From Sorghum bicolor (Eukaryota > Streptophyta > Magnoliopsida > Poales > Poaceae), in NCBI RefSeq assembly GCF_000003195.3, contig NC_012875.2, positions 15,286,387 to 15,350,386 of the forward strand: a stretch of 64,000 nt of DNA. The letters are read 5' to 3'. The notes below the pieces were generated by a model. The model did not search any database and was not told the origin of the DNA. It was given only the letters and a program-made list of their open reading frames with translations. A program made the translations under genes and the position numbers. Within the stretch, counting starts at the first letter, position 1; each line of letters opens with the position of its first letter. Of this stretch, positions 12,801-23,753 are shown in pieces.

Positions 12801-14727
12801 CAAACATGGTATTTAATGTTATGGAAAACTTATCAAATTATCTATAATTTTCTTATTATCAACTTAAGGGGTTTCTACAGCTAACAAGCACAAACAATAC
12901 AAAGAAGACATTTCTATTCTGATTTTTGACAGATTCTGTCATTCTACTTCACAGACTCATAACATAAGATTTACACTACCAAAAGTAGTGATCTAAGACA
13001 TTTTGGAAACCTTAACAAAAGTACTACACTTCTTCTATTAACTCCACAACATGATTCTGTATGCACAGTAGTCAAACAAACTAAACATTCAGATCTGTTC
13101 AGAACATAATCAGGATGTGACAACAAACTTCTAAAATTCATAACTCCTAAAGCGTCAGGCCTATGGTCATGAAATTTTAGGATAGACTAGATATAGTAGT
13201 TAGCTACAACTTTGGTATTCACTACAATTACAGATAACACCATTATTGTCATGAAAACACCACTAGAATACAAACTGCTCTAGCAGCCAAAATTCAACAC
13301 ACATATCAAGCAATGTTTTCCCCTTGTTCTATTAACAAGAGAGCACACACATGTATAACTCCAGTAGCTACAAACATTATTACCTAGATAAACAATAATG
13401 TAGTTTGGTGACAATGAGGGATTAACAGAAGAATCACAATTGTTTAAGTGAGGTTAAAGCATTTGCAAACACTTTCATGAGCAACGTATTTACCACTTGG
13501 CTAAACAAGTGGACACCTACAAATTCAAGCATATAGCCTCAACTATTTCTATTATAGGTAGGCCATATTTTTACTTAGTTAATTAACATTAGAGGATTCA
13601 TTGGAAAACATTCACATGCATGTTCACCGACAAGCTTTAGCTTTCAAAGGATTGTAGTTTTTGCTACTACTAACTTAGCATTCCTATAGAAGCAAATATT
13701 CAAGACTAGACACAGCACACACGACTTTTAAGCAAAACTATTAAAGTAGCATGGATTAAAACAAATTTTCGTATAGCTTCCCACAAGGAAAGGAGTAACA
13801 TCACATCACTCACAAGTTACAAACTATTGGAACAAGGTGGGAGAAGCATAGTCATGCATAATGCAACAATCATGATGATGCATGCTTCATCTTATTCATC
13901 CTCACAGAATTGCCAGCCTAAGGTGGCAATCACGTTCTATGTCGGTGGCATAACACGTACTCTCTCGACATATAGCTAGTCGTCAACTACGTTCAATCTA
14001 TGCATTCGTGGTTAGTGTACCTGCAGAAGAATTTCATTTCAGCCCAACCCAACAATAATATATGTGCAGAAATGAAAGTCTGGTCTTTAGGTTCAAAGCT
14101 AAATACTCCAATATATACTCCCGAATATATATTGCAGCATACTACCTATGTGAAGCACGCCCATGTATACACAGAGACATGTATACACGGTCATACCAAC
14201 TAGCCCACAATTAAGTACCTTCATATAGACATGTGTGTAACATGTAAATATTCCAGTAACCACATCTAACTCTCCCCTAGACCGACGGTTGGACGGTCAT
14301 GCTCTCACAACTCACATTCTTACCTTGAGCGTCGAGGCATATAGATCCATGCATTACCACTCAAGCAAGTGGCATCCATACAATTTCACGCCGTATGGAC
14401 GACGAAAGAAAAATTTTGCTTACCGTGGCGTAGAGGTATATGATCCATTCATTACCACTTAAGTAAGTGGCATTCATACTATTGCACGCCGTATGGACGA
14501 CGAAAGTAAAAGTTACGATAAAGTAAACCCCCGATAGTTAGTATCAGTTTAAATAAGCCACCTAGTAGTCCTTAATTGGGCATAATTGGAGGTTGTCGCT
14601 AGCATAGTTTTTGTAAATTAGTTTTGACAAGTTTTGCCTGTAGCTAAAGTTTTAGTCAAAATAGGATTTTTAAAACCAAAACTTTGTTTTTTAAAACAGT
14701 GTACCTGATAGTATTATACTTAATCTT
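9885..14727 (-). other. Non-coding interior of the LARD element
   Basis: About 4.8 kb of AT-rich sequence has no frame longer than about 85 codons and no recognisable gag, protease, reverse transcriptase or integrase motif on either strand. It holds a tandem duplication near its 5' end (14319-14507). Confidence 0.65.
14319..14507. repeat. Two-copy ~100-bp tandem duplication
   Basis: Copies of about 90 bp start at 14319 and 14419 (period 100). Both contain CATTACCACT, AAGTGGCAT and the shared end CACGCCGTATGGACGACGAA, with scattered substitutions. They lie between the primer site and the body of the interior. Confidence 0.7.
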
Positions 14728-14739
14728 GCTCTGATACCA
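14728..14739 (-). other. Primer-binding site, initiator tRNA-Met type
   Basis: The minus strand reads TGGTATCAGAGC, two bases after the LTR end (TCTGTCACA). This 12-base core is the usual initiator-methionine primer site of plant LTR elements. Confidence 0.85.
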
Positions 14740-14741
14740 GC

Positions 14742-17700
14742 TGTGACAGAACCGCCCAATTTATACAAGCTTAAGTACGAATGTCCCCGTTTAACACGTT
14801 GACACGCGCATACTCTCACTTATATAAACCCGGTAGTCTGCCGAGTGTCACGAAGGACCTCGGTAAATCAACCTTACACCAAGATCGCATGATTAAGCAA
14901 ATACACATCACATACACGAAGATTTGCAGCGAAAATAATATTACAAAAGAGTTTCCAAATAATAGTACAAGTTTGGATTTTCCAAATTCATTAGAAAACA
15001 ACATAGCTTTCAAATGATTACAATAACATAAGTTCCAAATACATTGCTAGCATAAGTGACATCCTCCGACAAAAGCATATAGATGAGAACACTATATGGA
15101 ATCACCGAGCCCACCGGCGGTTAGCCACCATCTTTAGCAGGCTGAAGACTTCACCTGCAACAGGGTGGGATAAACCCTGAGTACTCGAATGTACTCAGCT
15201 AGACTTACCCGACAGGAGAGAAAAATAAAAGACTCTCAAGGATATGCAAGGCTATTTGGTGGAGTTGGTTGGATAGCATAACTTTGCCAAAAAGAGCATT
15301 ACTATCATGAGTCCTTACTTTCAACCTTTTAGTCAATATTTTAGCATCAAGTGAAGTTAAGCTACCATAGCTAGATTTTGCACCTATTCTATAGCAATCA
15401 CTTGATTATTAAGCATCACATTAATAACCATATCCGGTTTATCATGTAGCCATCATCATCATCATAACCATTATGTTTCATTTAGTGTATCTACGTTACC
15501 GCTGCTCGAGTCAAGTTCTCACTATCCGGGAGAGACGGCGATTCGAAACGATTCCTATCCAGCTGGAGGGGTATTCCTAGCACTCACCCAAGCATACCTC
15601 GCGAGGGCAGCTCGGATCACCTTTAGCACAACTCTGGACCAATTCGCGGGTCCGTACGGCGCCGCACCCCCAGGGACCGCCAATCTGCCAGGGTCAGGAC
15701 TCTAACCTGACTCCTCGGTCTTACGCCATTGACTCCCCGCACATCCTTGCTACCAACCGGGGTGCGCACTTTAACCAGATCGGGGTATCCGGCCGGAGTT
15801 GGACTCGTAGGCGTCGCGGTCGGAACGACTTATCCGGCCAACTAAGTGGTAGGCATGCGTTCAACATGACACGAGGACGTACAGCGTATCGGTCCTTAAA
15901 CGACACAGACGGGGATAGATTCACACCAAAGACCTCCATGCCTTGTTGCTTCACTATCGTCATCCCGCCCGGTCTCAAATTCATTATTAGCACATGGTTA
16001 TTTTCACGATAGCAAATATAGCCAACCGTGGTCAGGTATCCACCTATCTCTCGCAGGTGACAGGAAATCACCTGGCTTCTACCGAGCTAAGCATAGCTAA
16101 GCATAGAACGTCTTCCTTATACTAGTAAGGGTTCAGGTAGTTTCATATAGTGGACAAGGTAGGAATATATGCACCAACGGTTTCATTCAACTCCTATCAC
16201 CTAATGCATCATATAAAGTTATACTCTTGTGCTTTTATAAAAAGAGAGGGTAGGAGACTTAGAATGCTCCGGGGCTTGCCTGGAATCCGACACAAGTCAG
16301 TTATGTCAGCTTGCACCGTCTTGATGACATCTAAGGTGACAACACTTCTGTAGTCTTTCCATCATCCCGATAGGTCCACCATCACGTCCTTCATGTGGTT
16401 TATCTAGCGTACCTAAATGAGATGCAAGATGCAAGTGTATGAACACATAGAAGTGCAATAGACAAAGCCTGATATGCAGTAAGCAAGACAAGTATCATGT
16501 TACTCTACACATACATATGTGTTTCATGTTGCTTAAGTAACATAACACAACCAACATACTAAGATAGAAAAGAATGCAACCAAGTATCAGGCATGGCATA
16601 CATGTTTCACAAGATCTCAGGTGTATTAACTTGGCCATTATCAAAGACATGAGCCATACATAGCAATATACCAAGCAACAGCAATACAAGGAACCTGTTA
16701 TTTTTAGGACTGTTAACACCAGCTGAGAAAATAAATCATAACTGGAGTTACACAACTCCAAAAGATATGAAAGAAGACATTCTGGAAATCTTACGAAATT
16801 ATCTACATTTCATCTTTAGACATCAAAGCATGATTCATAAGTTTGGCAGGTCGAAATATTAGAATTACAGAATCGGGTCCTAACAAGACAGAGAGCAACC
16901 ATTTCTGAAACTCAACTTTGAACAGCCATAACACACCAACCACATAACCAAATGCCACCAAATTTTAACAGCAGCTAGATAAATAAATTATCTACAACTT
17001 TGTTATAAACAAGATTCCCAGAAAACATCATTTACATATTGTAATCCAAACAGTTGCAGAAACTGTCCAGAAACAACAATTGCAAACAATTAATTATTAA
17101 CTTATATTTCAAACATGCATTTGAGCAAAACCATTATTACTAACATGTTCCACATATCTAAAGAACACTAGAAAACATAGTGGTCGTTATCAAATAAATT
17201 TATTTAATGCATTTCTTAATTTATTTGGATAATAAGGTGAATCAAAGAATATATACCAAACATGCATAGTAAATTCTACAAAAATTACAGTAGATTCTAC
17301 ATACTATCCATAGTCTACTGTATAAATTTCACTGAATTTGAATAAGCATAGCAACATCTATGAAAAAGATAAATTGCTATTGCAACTAACCATGTGAGAG
17401 CAAGATAAATGCACAAATCATATTTTCTTCAAACACATGGCCATATCATACATAAACATGATACAATAATATCATAGGATTGTATTGGAACAATATTTTC
17501 CATTTTTACATTTTTATTTATAATTATAAACCATTTATCAAGATCCATAAAGACATCTCTGTCCAAAACATGGACAGAATCTATCATGTCACATTAACAG
17601 CCATAACTTGAGTTTCACATGCCCATAAATTATGGTTATGTACTTTCTAGAAATCTTACTAAATTGTGAACAACTTTGTTATAAACATCTAGAGCTAAAT

Positions 17701-19988
17701 CTACAACTAACAAGGTCTTACATAACAAACAATGCATTGCTGTCTGGGTTTAGACAGAAACTGAAATAGTACTTTAAACCAATATAAATAAGGATTTGCT
17801 TAACCAAAAATTATGCTATTTAGCTTGATGGAAAGCTTATGAAAAGTACTACAACTCATATATTTTCATCCAGGCATGATTCACAACCTAACTGAGTCAA
17901 ACAATATAAACATGCAGATCCACTCAGAATAGGAGCAAGGCAACATAGAGCATTTGTTATTTTTAGAACTCTTAATCTGTCATGCCTAAATTCATGAAAC
18001 TTCTACCAGACATCAAATATCATATGAAAAGCTTGTCATAATATTTGCACATTTATTTGAGCAATAATACAAAGGTTATGAAAAAGACAAATATAACAAG
18101 CAATTAAAACCGAACTGCATAAATCTATTTTTACTGCTAAAACTGCAAACTAAACCATGCCATATTATAGATCTACTGCATAGAGAATTTCACAAGGATT
18201 CCAAAAAGTCGACATTTGCTATTTTACGACTTATCTACGAATTTCTATGCATTTCCAAATTTCACCCATGAAATCTGCAAAAACAAAGGAAAAAGGAAAA
18301 CAGATCTTTCACCGGGGACCCTGGAGTTTCCAAGAATCACGCCACAGCCCACAAATACTATTCATATGAGTCTTGGCTTCGCATCTGGAACCCTGAGGTT
18401 TCTCAAATTTCGAACCAAGGTCCCTCACGCGAGTAAGAACAGAGGAGGATCGTCGGCTTTGCGCTTTCTAGCCAATGGTGGCCACGCCGGTGGTGAGGGA
18501 GAGGTGGCGGAGCACCAGGAGACTTCCCCGCATCCATAAGACCACTCAGCTCGGCCCGAGGAGCCTCGTGGTGGCTTGGCCACGCTCACCCCTGAGGCAT
18601 GGCGGCCGGCCATGGTGGCCCTGCTCTGGAGTGGCCATAGGGCGAGGGAGAGAGCGAGCCGGGGGTGGAGATGGATGAGGAAGGCGCTGGGGTGCTTCTC
18701 CACTTCGACAACCGGGCGTGGGGGCGCCTGGGCGAGTAGCAGAGGAGGAGGGGGCGCACTCGGGCATGGATGCCACATCCAGAACACGTGCTGGCCTTTG
18801 AGGCATTCTGCCAAAGAGGTGGCGGGCAACAGAGTGGTCAGCGTGGGATCCAAATATGGGCTAGCTACGGGCCGAATTTGGAGATGGGCCAAAAACGAAG
18901 TCTGCTCTACTCGTCTCATTCTACAATTTTCGTTTAATGGTCACGGCTATTAGAGGTATAGATTAGTAGATAATTTGATGCCAATTTATGAGTGTCAACG
19001 AATTGATAGTGATTAGCAAAACTCAAAATTGATGACCAAAATGAAGTCAAACTGGTGTCATTCTTTGGCATGCTCTTGTCCACAATATGCACTCCAACTT
19101 TTATTTTGGGACCCAAGCAAGTTGTTTAGTAAAATTTGGAGAACGCGGAATGCCAACGTGATGAACTGCAAACCTAGACTTAGAAACTCTAAGTGCTGGA
19201 AATTATAGCAGATTCAATATTATGACTATTATTTGACATGCTTAGAAGATGATTCAGACTTAGTAACTTTAACAAAGATTATATTATGCAAACTATGCTA
19301 CAACTTTTACAAAAGGACCTTGTACTGGTTCAGTCTTATTTGGAAGATAAAAGGCTCCCAACTAGGGTACCCGAAACTGAGCACCTCAGGACTTAGCCAA
19401 AATTCTGGGGTTCCAAAACAGCACTGCATTGAATCTTGTGAGCTCAATTTGACTAGGTTAGGGACCAAACTAGCTCTTGATCATTAAACAAAGTTTGTTC
19501 TATAAAAGCGAAACTACAACTTTTACTTAAGGTCAAACCTCAGAACTAGTACCGAAGTCAAACTTTCTCTTTGGTCAAAGTAGCAACTTGATAAAGCTTG
19601 AATTAAGGTTTTAGGCCAATTGAAGCATTTTCTAGGCACAAGCTTAACATGTACCCTTCATGACTTTTGTTGTAGAGTTCATCTAGAGTCATTTGGGAAA
19701 GGTGGCAAGGATTGGTTGATGACCTATGGTTCTATTCACTTAATGAGGTCATTCCAACAAGCATGTAACTTATCATTTCATGTGACCTTTTGATTCCAAA
19801 CTTCTTGAAACCTTTTGAGTGATCACTATAGGCAGTGATGGATGTGGAACACATAAAAGAGGTTCCATTAATGTCACCCAAGCATGCACTTTGAAAAAGG
19901 GCCTATATATAAGTAAGGGTGCATTCTCTAAGTTTGACTTGAGGCTCACTTTCATGGATTAACCTTAACATGATCATCACCACTTATC
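14742..19988 (-). repeat. 5' LTR of the LARD-like element (truncated at its start)
   Basis: It runs 5247 bp from TGTGACAG at 14742 to the point where similarity with the left LTR stops, after CACTTATC at 19988. The terminal 62 bp or so, including TGTAACACC, is missing, so its promoter edge has been cut. The TATA motif is kept at 19904-19912. The GC-rich island recurs at about 18440-18900. Confidence 0.85.
19904..19912 (-). promoter_or_regulatory. TATA box of the LARD 5' LTR
   Basis: TTATATATA on the minus strand is the counterpart of 9726-9734. It should direct transcription leftward into the LTR and interior, although the terminal 62 bp of upstream LTR sequence has been lost. Confidence 0.55.
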
Positions 19989-20764
19989 GGACACAGACAT
20001 TGGATGTGAGGTTGCTCAGTAGGGATAACAATTTTGTCACTCAGTTGCTAAGTTTGGGAATCAAAAGAACAAAAGAAAACAAAAAGAAAAGTGCTGAGTA
20101 TATGAACTTGCAAGAATGTGAAGAACTGCGGTAAGGAAAAGGAGAAGATAGAAGTGGATTAACCTCGAGTACGATGAATTTGATGGCTATTTCTTCCAAG
20201 ATGAGAGGGAGACCGGGGGCTTGATGGTTTCTTGCTTGAAGATCTTGCCACAGGAAAGTTTCTCAAAGTTCTGGAGCTTCCCGTCGAGGTTGCCACCGGA
20301 GAAAACGAGATTGGAGATGGAGAATGGTAGGGTGGAAGATAAGTATTCAGGAAGGGAGTATTTATAGGATGAGATGAGTGAGGGTCTTTTTGACTTATCT
20401 CTTTGCCGCATCCGTGAAATTCGAGATATGGTAACTGTTCGCACGATAATCAAGGGATTGTGCAGGTGATTTGATGGCAAGTAATCATGATGTTGAAGAT
20501 ATTTTGCTGTGCACAATATTTTAGTAGGTCATCGGCAATCTATCCTAACAGTAAAACTTTGCCGATGGACGGTTTTCCCTATAATCTGGCACGGGTGGTT
20601 GGAAGATTTGAGATATTTACTTAGATACGAGGATCAAAGTTGAGGTTATTTGGATTTGGTAATAAGATTTTTATCATAAGGAAGGCAATTGTAAAAAGGG
20701 GCATTATTATCTGGAGTGAATTTCGGAGCATTAATGATTCCATACTCCAAAATTGGGGGGCATG
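19989..20764 (+). mobile_element. 3' interior fragment of a Tat-like element, carrying an antisense promoter
   Basis: This 776-bp piece starts at the abrupt end of the LARD LTR and ends at a polypurine run (AATTGGGGGGCATG) directly before an LTR start at 20765. On the minus strand it looks like the 5' end of a gene: a TATAAATA box at 20359-20366 and a downstream stretch open for about 109 codons (20516-20187). I do not recognise the protein. In Tat-lineage elements an antisense gene in this location is known, and the other two Tat copies in the window show one, so this is probably the 5' end of such a gene. Confidence 0.5.
20359..20366 (-). promoter_or_regulatory. TATA box antisense to the Tat-like fragment
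   Basis: The minus strand reads CCTATAAATACTCCC, a strong plant TATA box, about 400 bp inside the 3' LTR boundary and pointing away from it. The position resembles the TATA boxes at 29870-29880 and 47247-47253. Confidence 0.5.
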
Positions 20765-20892
20765 TGTTGACACCGTTTTTGGTATGAGTCAAGACGGTTG
20801 AGGAGAACTCATCAGTAATGGGGGAATTATGCCGGATCGGTAGAAAGGTGCCGAGAACCAATATTAAATGATGCCGATGATGGAATGATGGC
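20765..20892 (+). repeat. Start of a Tat-like 3' LTR (split by an insertion)
   Basis: TGTTGACACCG follows a G-run polypurine tract, the normal start of a 3' LTR. The LTR is interrupted after 128 bp by the complete element at 20893-28727 and resumes at 28733, where the same GCCGATG-rich sequence continues. Confidence 0.6.
20888..20892. repeat. Target-site duplication ATGGC, left copy
   Basis: ATGGC directly precedes the LTR at 20893 and is repeated at 28728-28732 directly after the 3' LTR. A five-base duplication is normal for LTR retrotransposon integration. Confidence 0.9.
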
Positions 20893-22232
20893 TGTTGACG
20901 GTCCTTAAGTATCAAATTTAATTATCAAATAAACAAAGAAAAGGATCCAAATGAAATCAACATCTAGACTTAGGGTTTTATCTGACAGAATTCCACGAGT
21001 TTTGGTGTTTGTCTATTTCTGCAGGGGGTTATCAGGAAATATGAAAGAAAGGCCCACACGTCGGGTTTACATAGAGATATTAACGTGTCGTGCAATTTTC
21101 TACCATCTAGAAGACTCTAGAAGCCACGGGAACGAACGGGAGGCCGATCGGGCCTGGGGGCAGGGCGCCCGCCCAAGTCCCTTGGGTGCCCGCCCAGCTA
21201 CAGTAACCAATCAGCTTCAACTTCGCGGATCATGCTCCACCGACCTAATACTTCAAGGAAAACCACACGATCAATGTCGGTTTGATCCGACGGCCCAGAT
21301 TCATCTGAAAAGACTATATAACCAAACCCCCTGGCCCCTGGAGGAGGCACCCCTTGATCATTATTCATTATTCATAGACAGAGAAAAAGCTAGGGTTTAG
21401 AGATGAGAGCTCTCCTCTCTTCTCTAAACTAGAGTAGATCTAGATAGTAGCGAGATGGAGAGCGAAGGAGGATTAGAGGAGAGGCCGGCCTGTCGGTTCT
21501 TCCTCCGGTTGTACTTCGTCATGATCAAGCTCTAATCAAGCTTGCTCATGGGATGACTCTGTTAATCTACTTCTAATATATTATGCAATTACTAATTATG
21601 TATGTTCTGGTTCACAACTCTTTTGAGTACTTCTAATCTATAGGACGCTATAGGTTAGAGTTGTAGTATAGGTGTAAGCGAGATGCTTAGATCTAGATTA
21701 CTTGTGGATATCCCTTGTCTAGCTGGATCGTGTGGTAGGCCGCGTAGGTGACAGTTACGTTGGTCCTCTGTAGTCCACCTCTCGTTAGCAGGACGGGTAG
21801 GGTTTATCGGCCTATGGATAAGCATCCTTTGTGGTGTAATCTTATCTCGTGGTTCGTCCCAGACATAGACATACCCCTTTGAAGTAGAGAAACCATAGTT
21901 ATCCTCTCTATTCTGCTACCATCGCCCATATACTAGATTGCTCTACTCTCTATTCCCATATTATCACCCATTGTTATCTTACCTTTAATATTGTTCTTAT
22001 TCAATTCTACCATCTTTCCTATTTACACCTATCTATCTATCTTGGTTAAGTTAGAGCGTAGATCAGTTCTCCCGTTTCCCTGTGGATACGATAAAACCTT
22101 TAACCGGATAAAAGCTTCAACGGTATCCGTGCGCTTACGGATTATCTGTGTGCGTATAAATACCATAGTACACTCTAGTGCCATGCTGGGGATGACAACC
22201 TTGTATTCAAGTGGTGTTAGCAAGTGTCAACA
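20893..22232 (+). repeat. 5' LTR of the complete Athila-like element
   Basis: This 1340-bp LTR runs from TGTTGACGG to GTGTCAACA. CTATATAACC near 21312-21321 is the likely TATA box. It follows a GC-rich inverted repeat (GGGCGCCCGCCC and GGGTGCCCGCCC, about 21165-21200). It is the same family as the LTRs at 59350 and 61694. Confidence 0.92.
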
Positions 22233-22240
22233 AGCATTTT

Positions 22241-22258
22241 TGGCGCCGTTGCCGGGGA
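22241..22258 (+). other. Primer-binding site, tRNA-Asp type
   Basis: TGGCGCCGTTGCCGGGGA lies eight bases past the LTR end and is complementary to the 3' end of plant tRNA-Asp(GUC). Confidence 0.88.
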
Positions 22259-22382
22259 GACGGTTGCTGAGTTGACTACGAACTAGCTTAATCATTTTCT
22301 AAAAAAAAAATATTTTCCTTTTATCCTTTGCCTCATCTCTGCTAATCTTTCTTCTTATCTAATCCTTGATCTCTGGTCTATC

Positions 22383-23753
22383 ATGAATTCAAACATGTCT
22401 ATCTATGAATTTCATAGACCTACGGGCACACATCTCGAACCACCAAAATCTTCAAAGCCTATCATAGCATCTAGTTTTGAGATAGACCCCGAATACATAG
22501 AATTTGTTCAAAAACAACCTTTCTCAGGAGAAGGTGAGGAAAACCCATACACACACCTAAGAGAGTTTTATCGAGTCTGTGACCTCCTTCGCATAGAAGG
22601 AATGTCCGACGAGACCCTCAAATGGAAGCTCTTTCCGTTCTCTTTAACAGGAAAAGCTAGACATTGGTACAAACTCAAAGTAGGGAGTGTTCATGGAGAT
22701 TGGAAGGAGTTATATAGTAGTTTTCTTTCTAAATATTTTCCAATCTCCAAAGGGGCGGAACTTTGACGTGAGATTATTTCTTTTAGACAACTGAAAGAAG
22801 AATCTCTTAGGAAATCATGGGACCGCTTTATTAACCTTACTCTCACTGGCCCAAAGCTTTCTATTCCAGAAGAAGTTCTTCTAATTCACTTTTTTGAGGG
22901 CCTTAGTATGGAAAATAAGCAAACCTTGAATACAGCCTCTAGAGGACCCTTCTATCACCTACCTGCTTGTGAAGCTTGGAATTTGATTGATTTATTAAGT
23001 GGAAAGTCTCCTAGCTTTTATATCCCTGAGAAAGAGACAGAACCAGTTCCTAGACAAGGAGAAGAAGTTTCGATAGCCAGATCACAACCACTTCAATTCC
23101 AAACTTTAGCTATCGATCCTAAACCATCAATACCCCAGAATTCTCCAAGGGAGGAAGGAATTCCGACCTTAAATCTTTCAGATGCTGATGGTTTAGACTT
23201 CTGGTTCCATAAGAGACCTTCAAGCAGGGATAATTCAAATCCTCGCAATAATGGTTCTCTTAGAGAATGTCGTGGTTCCTGTTATGAAGAAGTCGAGGAT
23301 GACATATCAAGTGAAGGAGAGCTAAGCCATATTGAAAATTCTAACACCTCCGCTTTCCTGATCACAAGTTCTAAATGGCTAGAATGTGTAGAATGGATGG
23401 ATAAGGAAGAACCCTTAATGAATTCTGACTTTGGTTCAATTTCAAATGGTGAGTTCTTGACTCCCTTTGAAGATGGGATTCATCCAACTATAGAAGAGGA
23501 CATAAGTGAGACCAATCCAAGAGGAACTCTGAACATTCAGATTGGAGACGAAGATAACATTAATGAGCATGGAATTTATTTCATAGCCACTTTGTTTACT
23601 CCATGCTCATATGCAACATCTTCCCAATCTATTGGTCTCTCCAACATCACCACATTTGAGATCTCCAACCCCCTCTTCCTTTCTATTTATAAAAACTTTA
23701 AAAGGGCGGTTGTCGATGCATATGTCTATAATAAATATTGCAGATCTCGTTGA
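22383..23753 (+). pseudogene. Gag-like ORF interrupted by one TGA
   Basis: The frame starts at ATG 22383 (MNSNMSIYEFH), stops at TGA 22764-22766 after GAEL, and continues in the same frame to 23753, about 456 codons in all. Residues 60-160 have the plant Retrotrans_gag pattern: YTHLREFYRVC, WKLFPFSLTGKARHWY, then FLSKYFP before the stop and FRQLKEESLRKSWDRF after it. No zinc knuckle is seen. The C-terminal part is acidic and ends with a tail (TTFEISNPLF ... NKYCRSR) shared nearly base for base with the ORF at 2928-3674. A single substitution would explain the stop. Without pol, the product could only assist packaging. Confidence 0.8.

Larger units (their letters stand above)
5022..19988 (-). 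mobile_element. LARD-like giant non-coding LTR retrotransposon
   Basis: Two long direct repeats (5022-9870 and 14742-19988) flank a 4.87-kb interior. On the minus strand the LTR starts TGTAACACCCC and ends TCTGTCACA. A TGGTATCAGAGC primer site (initiator tRNA-Met type) follows the 5' LTR, and a polypurine tract precedes the 3' LTR. The full LTR is about 5.3 kb, longer than the interior. No gag, pol or other domain is recognisable, matching the LARD description. The primer type and ends suit a Ty3/Gypsy relative, but without pol the lineage is unproven. The left LTR is interrupted by the insertion ending at 5021. The right LTR is truncated at 19988, lacking the last 62 bp or so, so target duplications cannot be compared. 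Confidence 0.8.
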
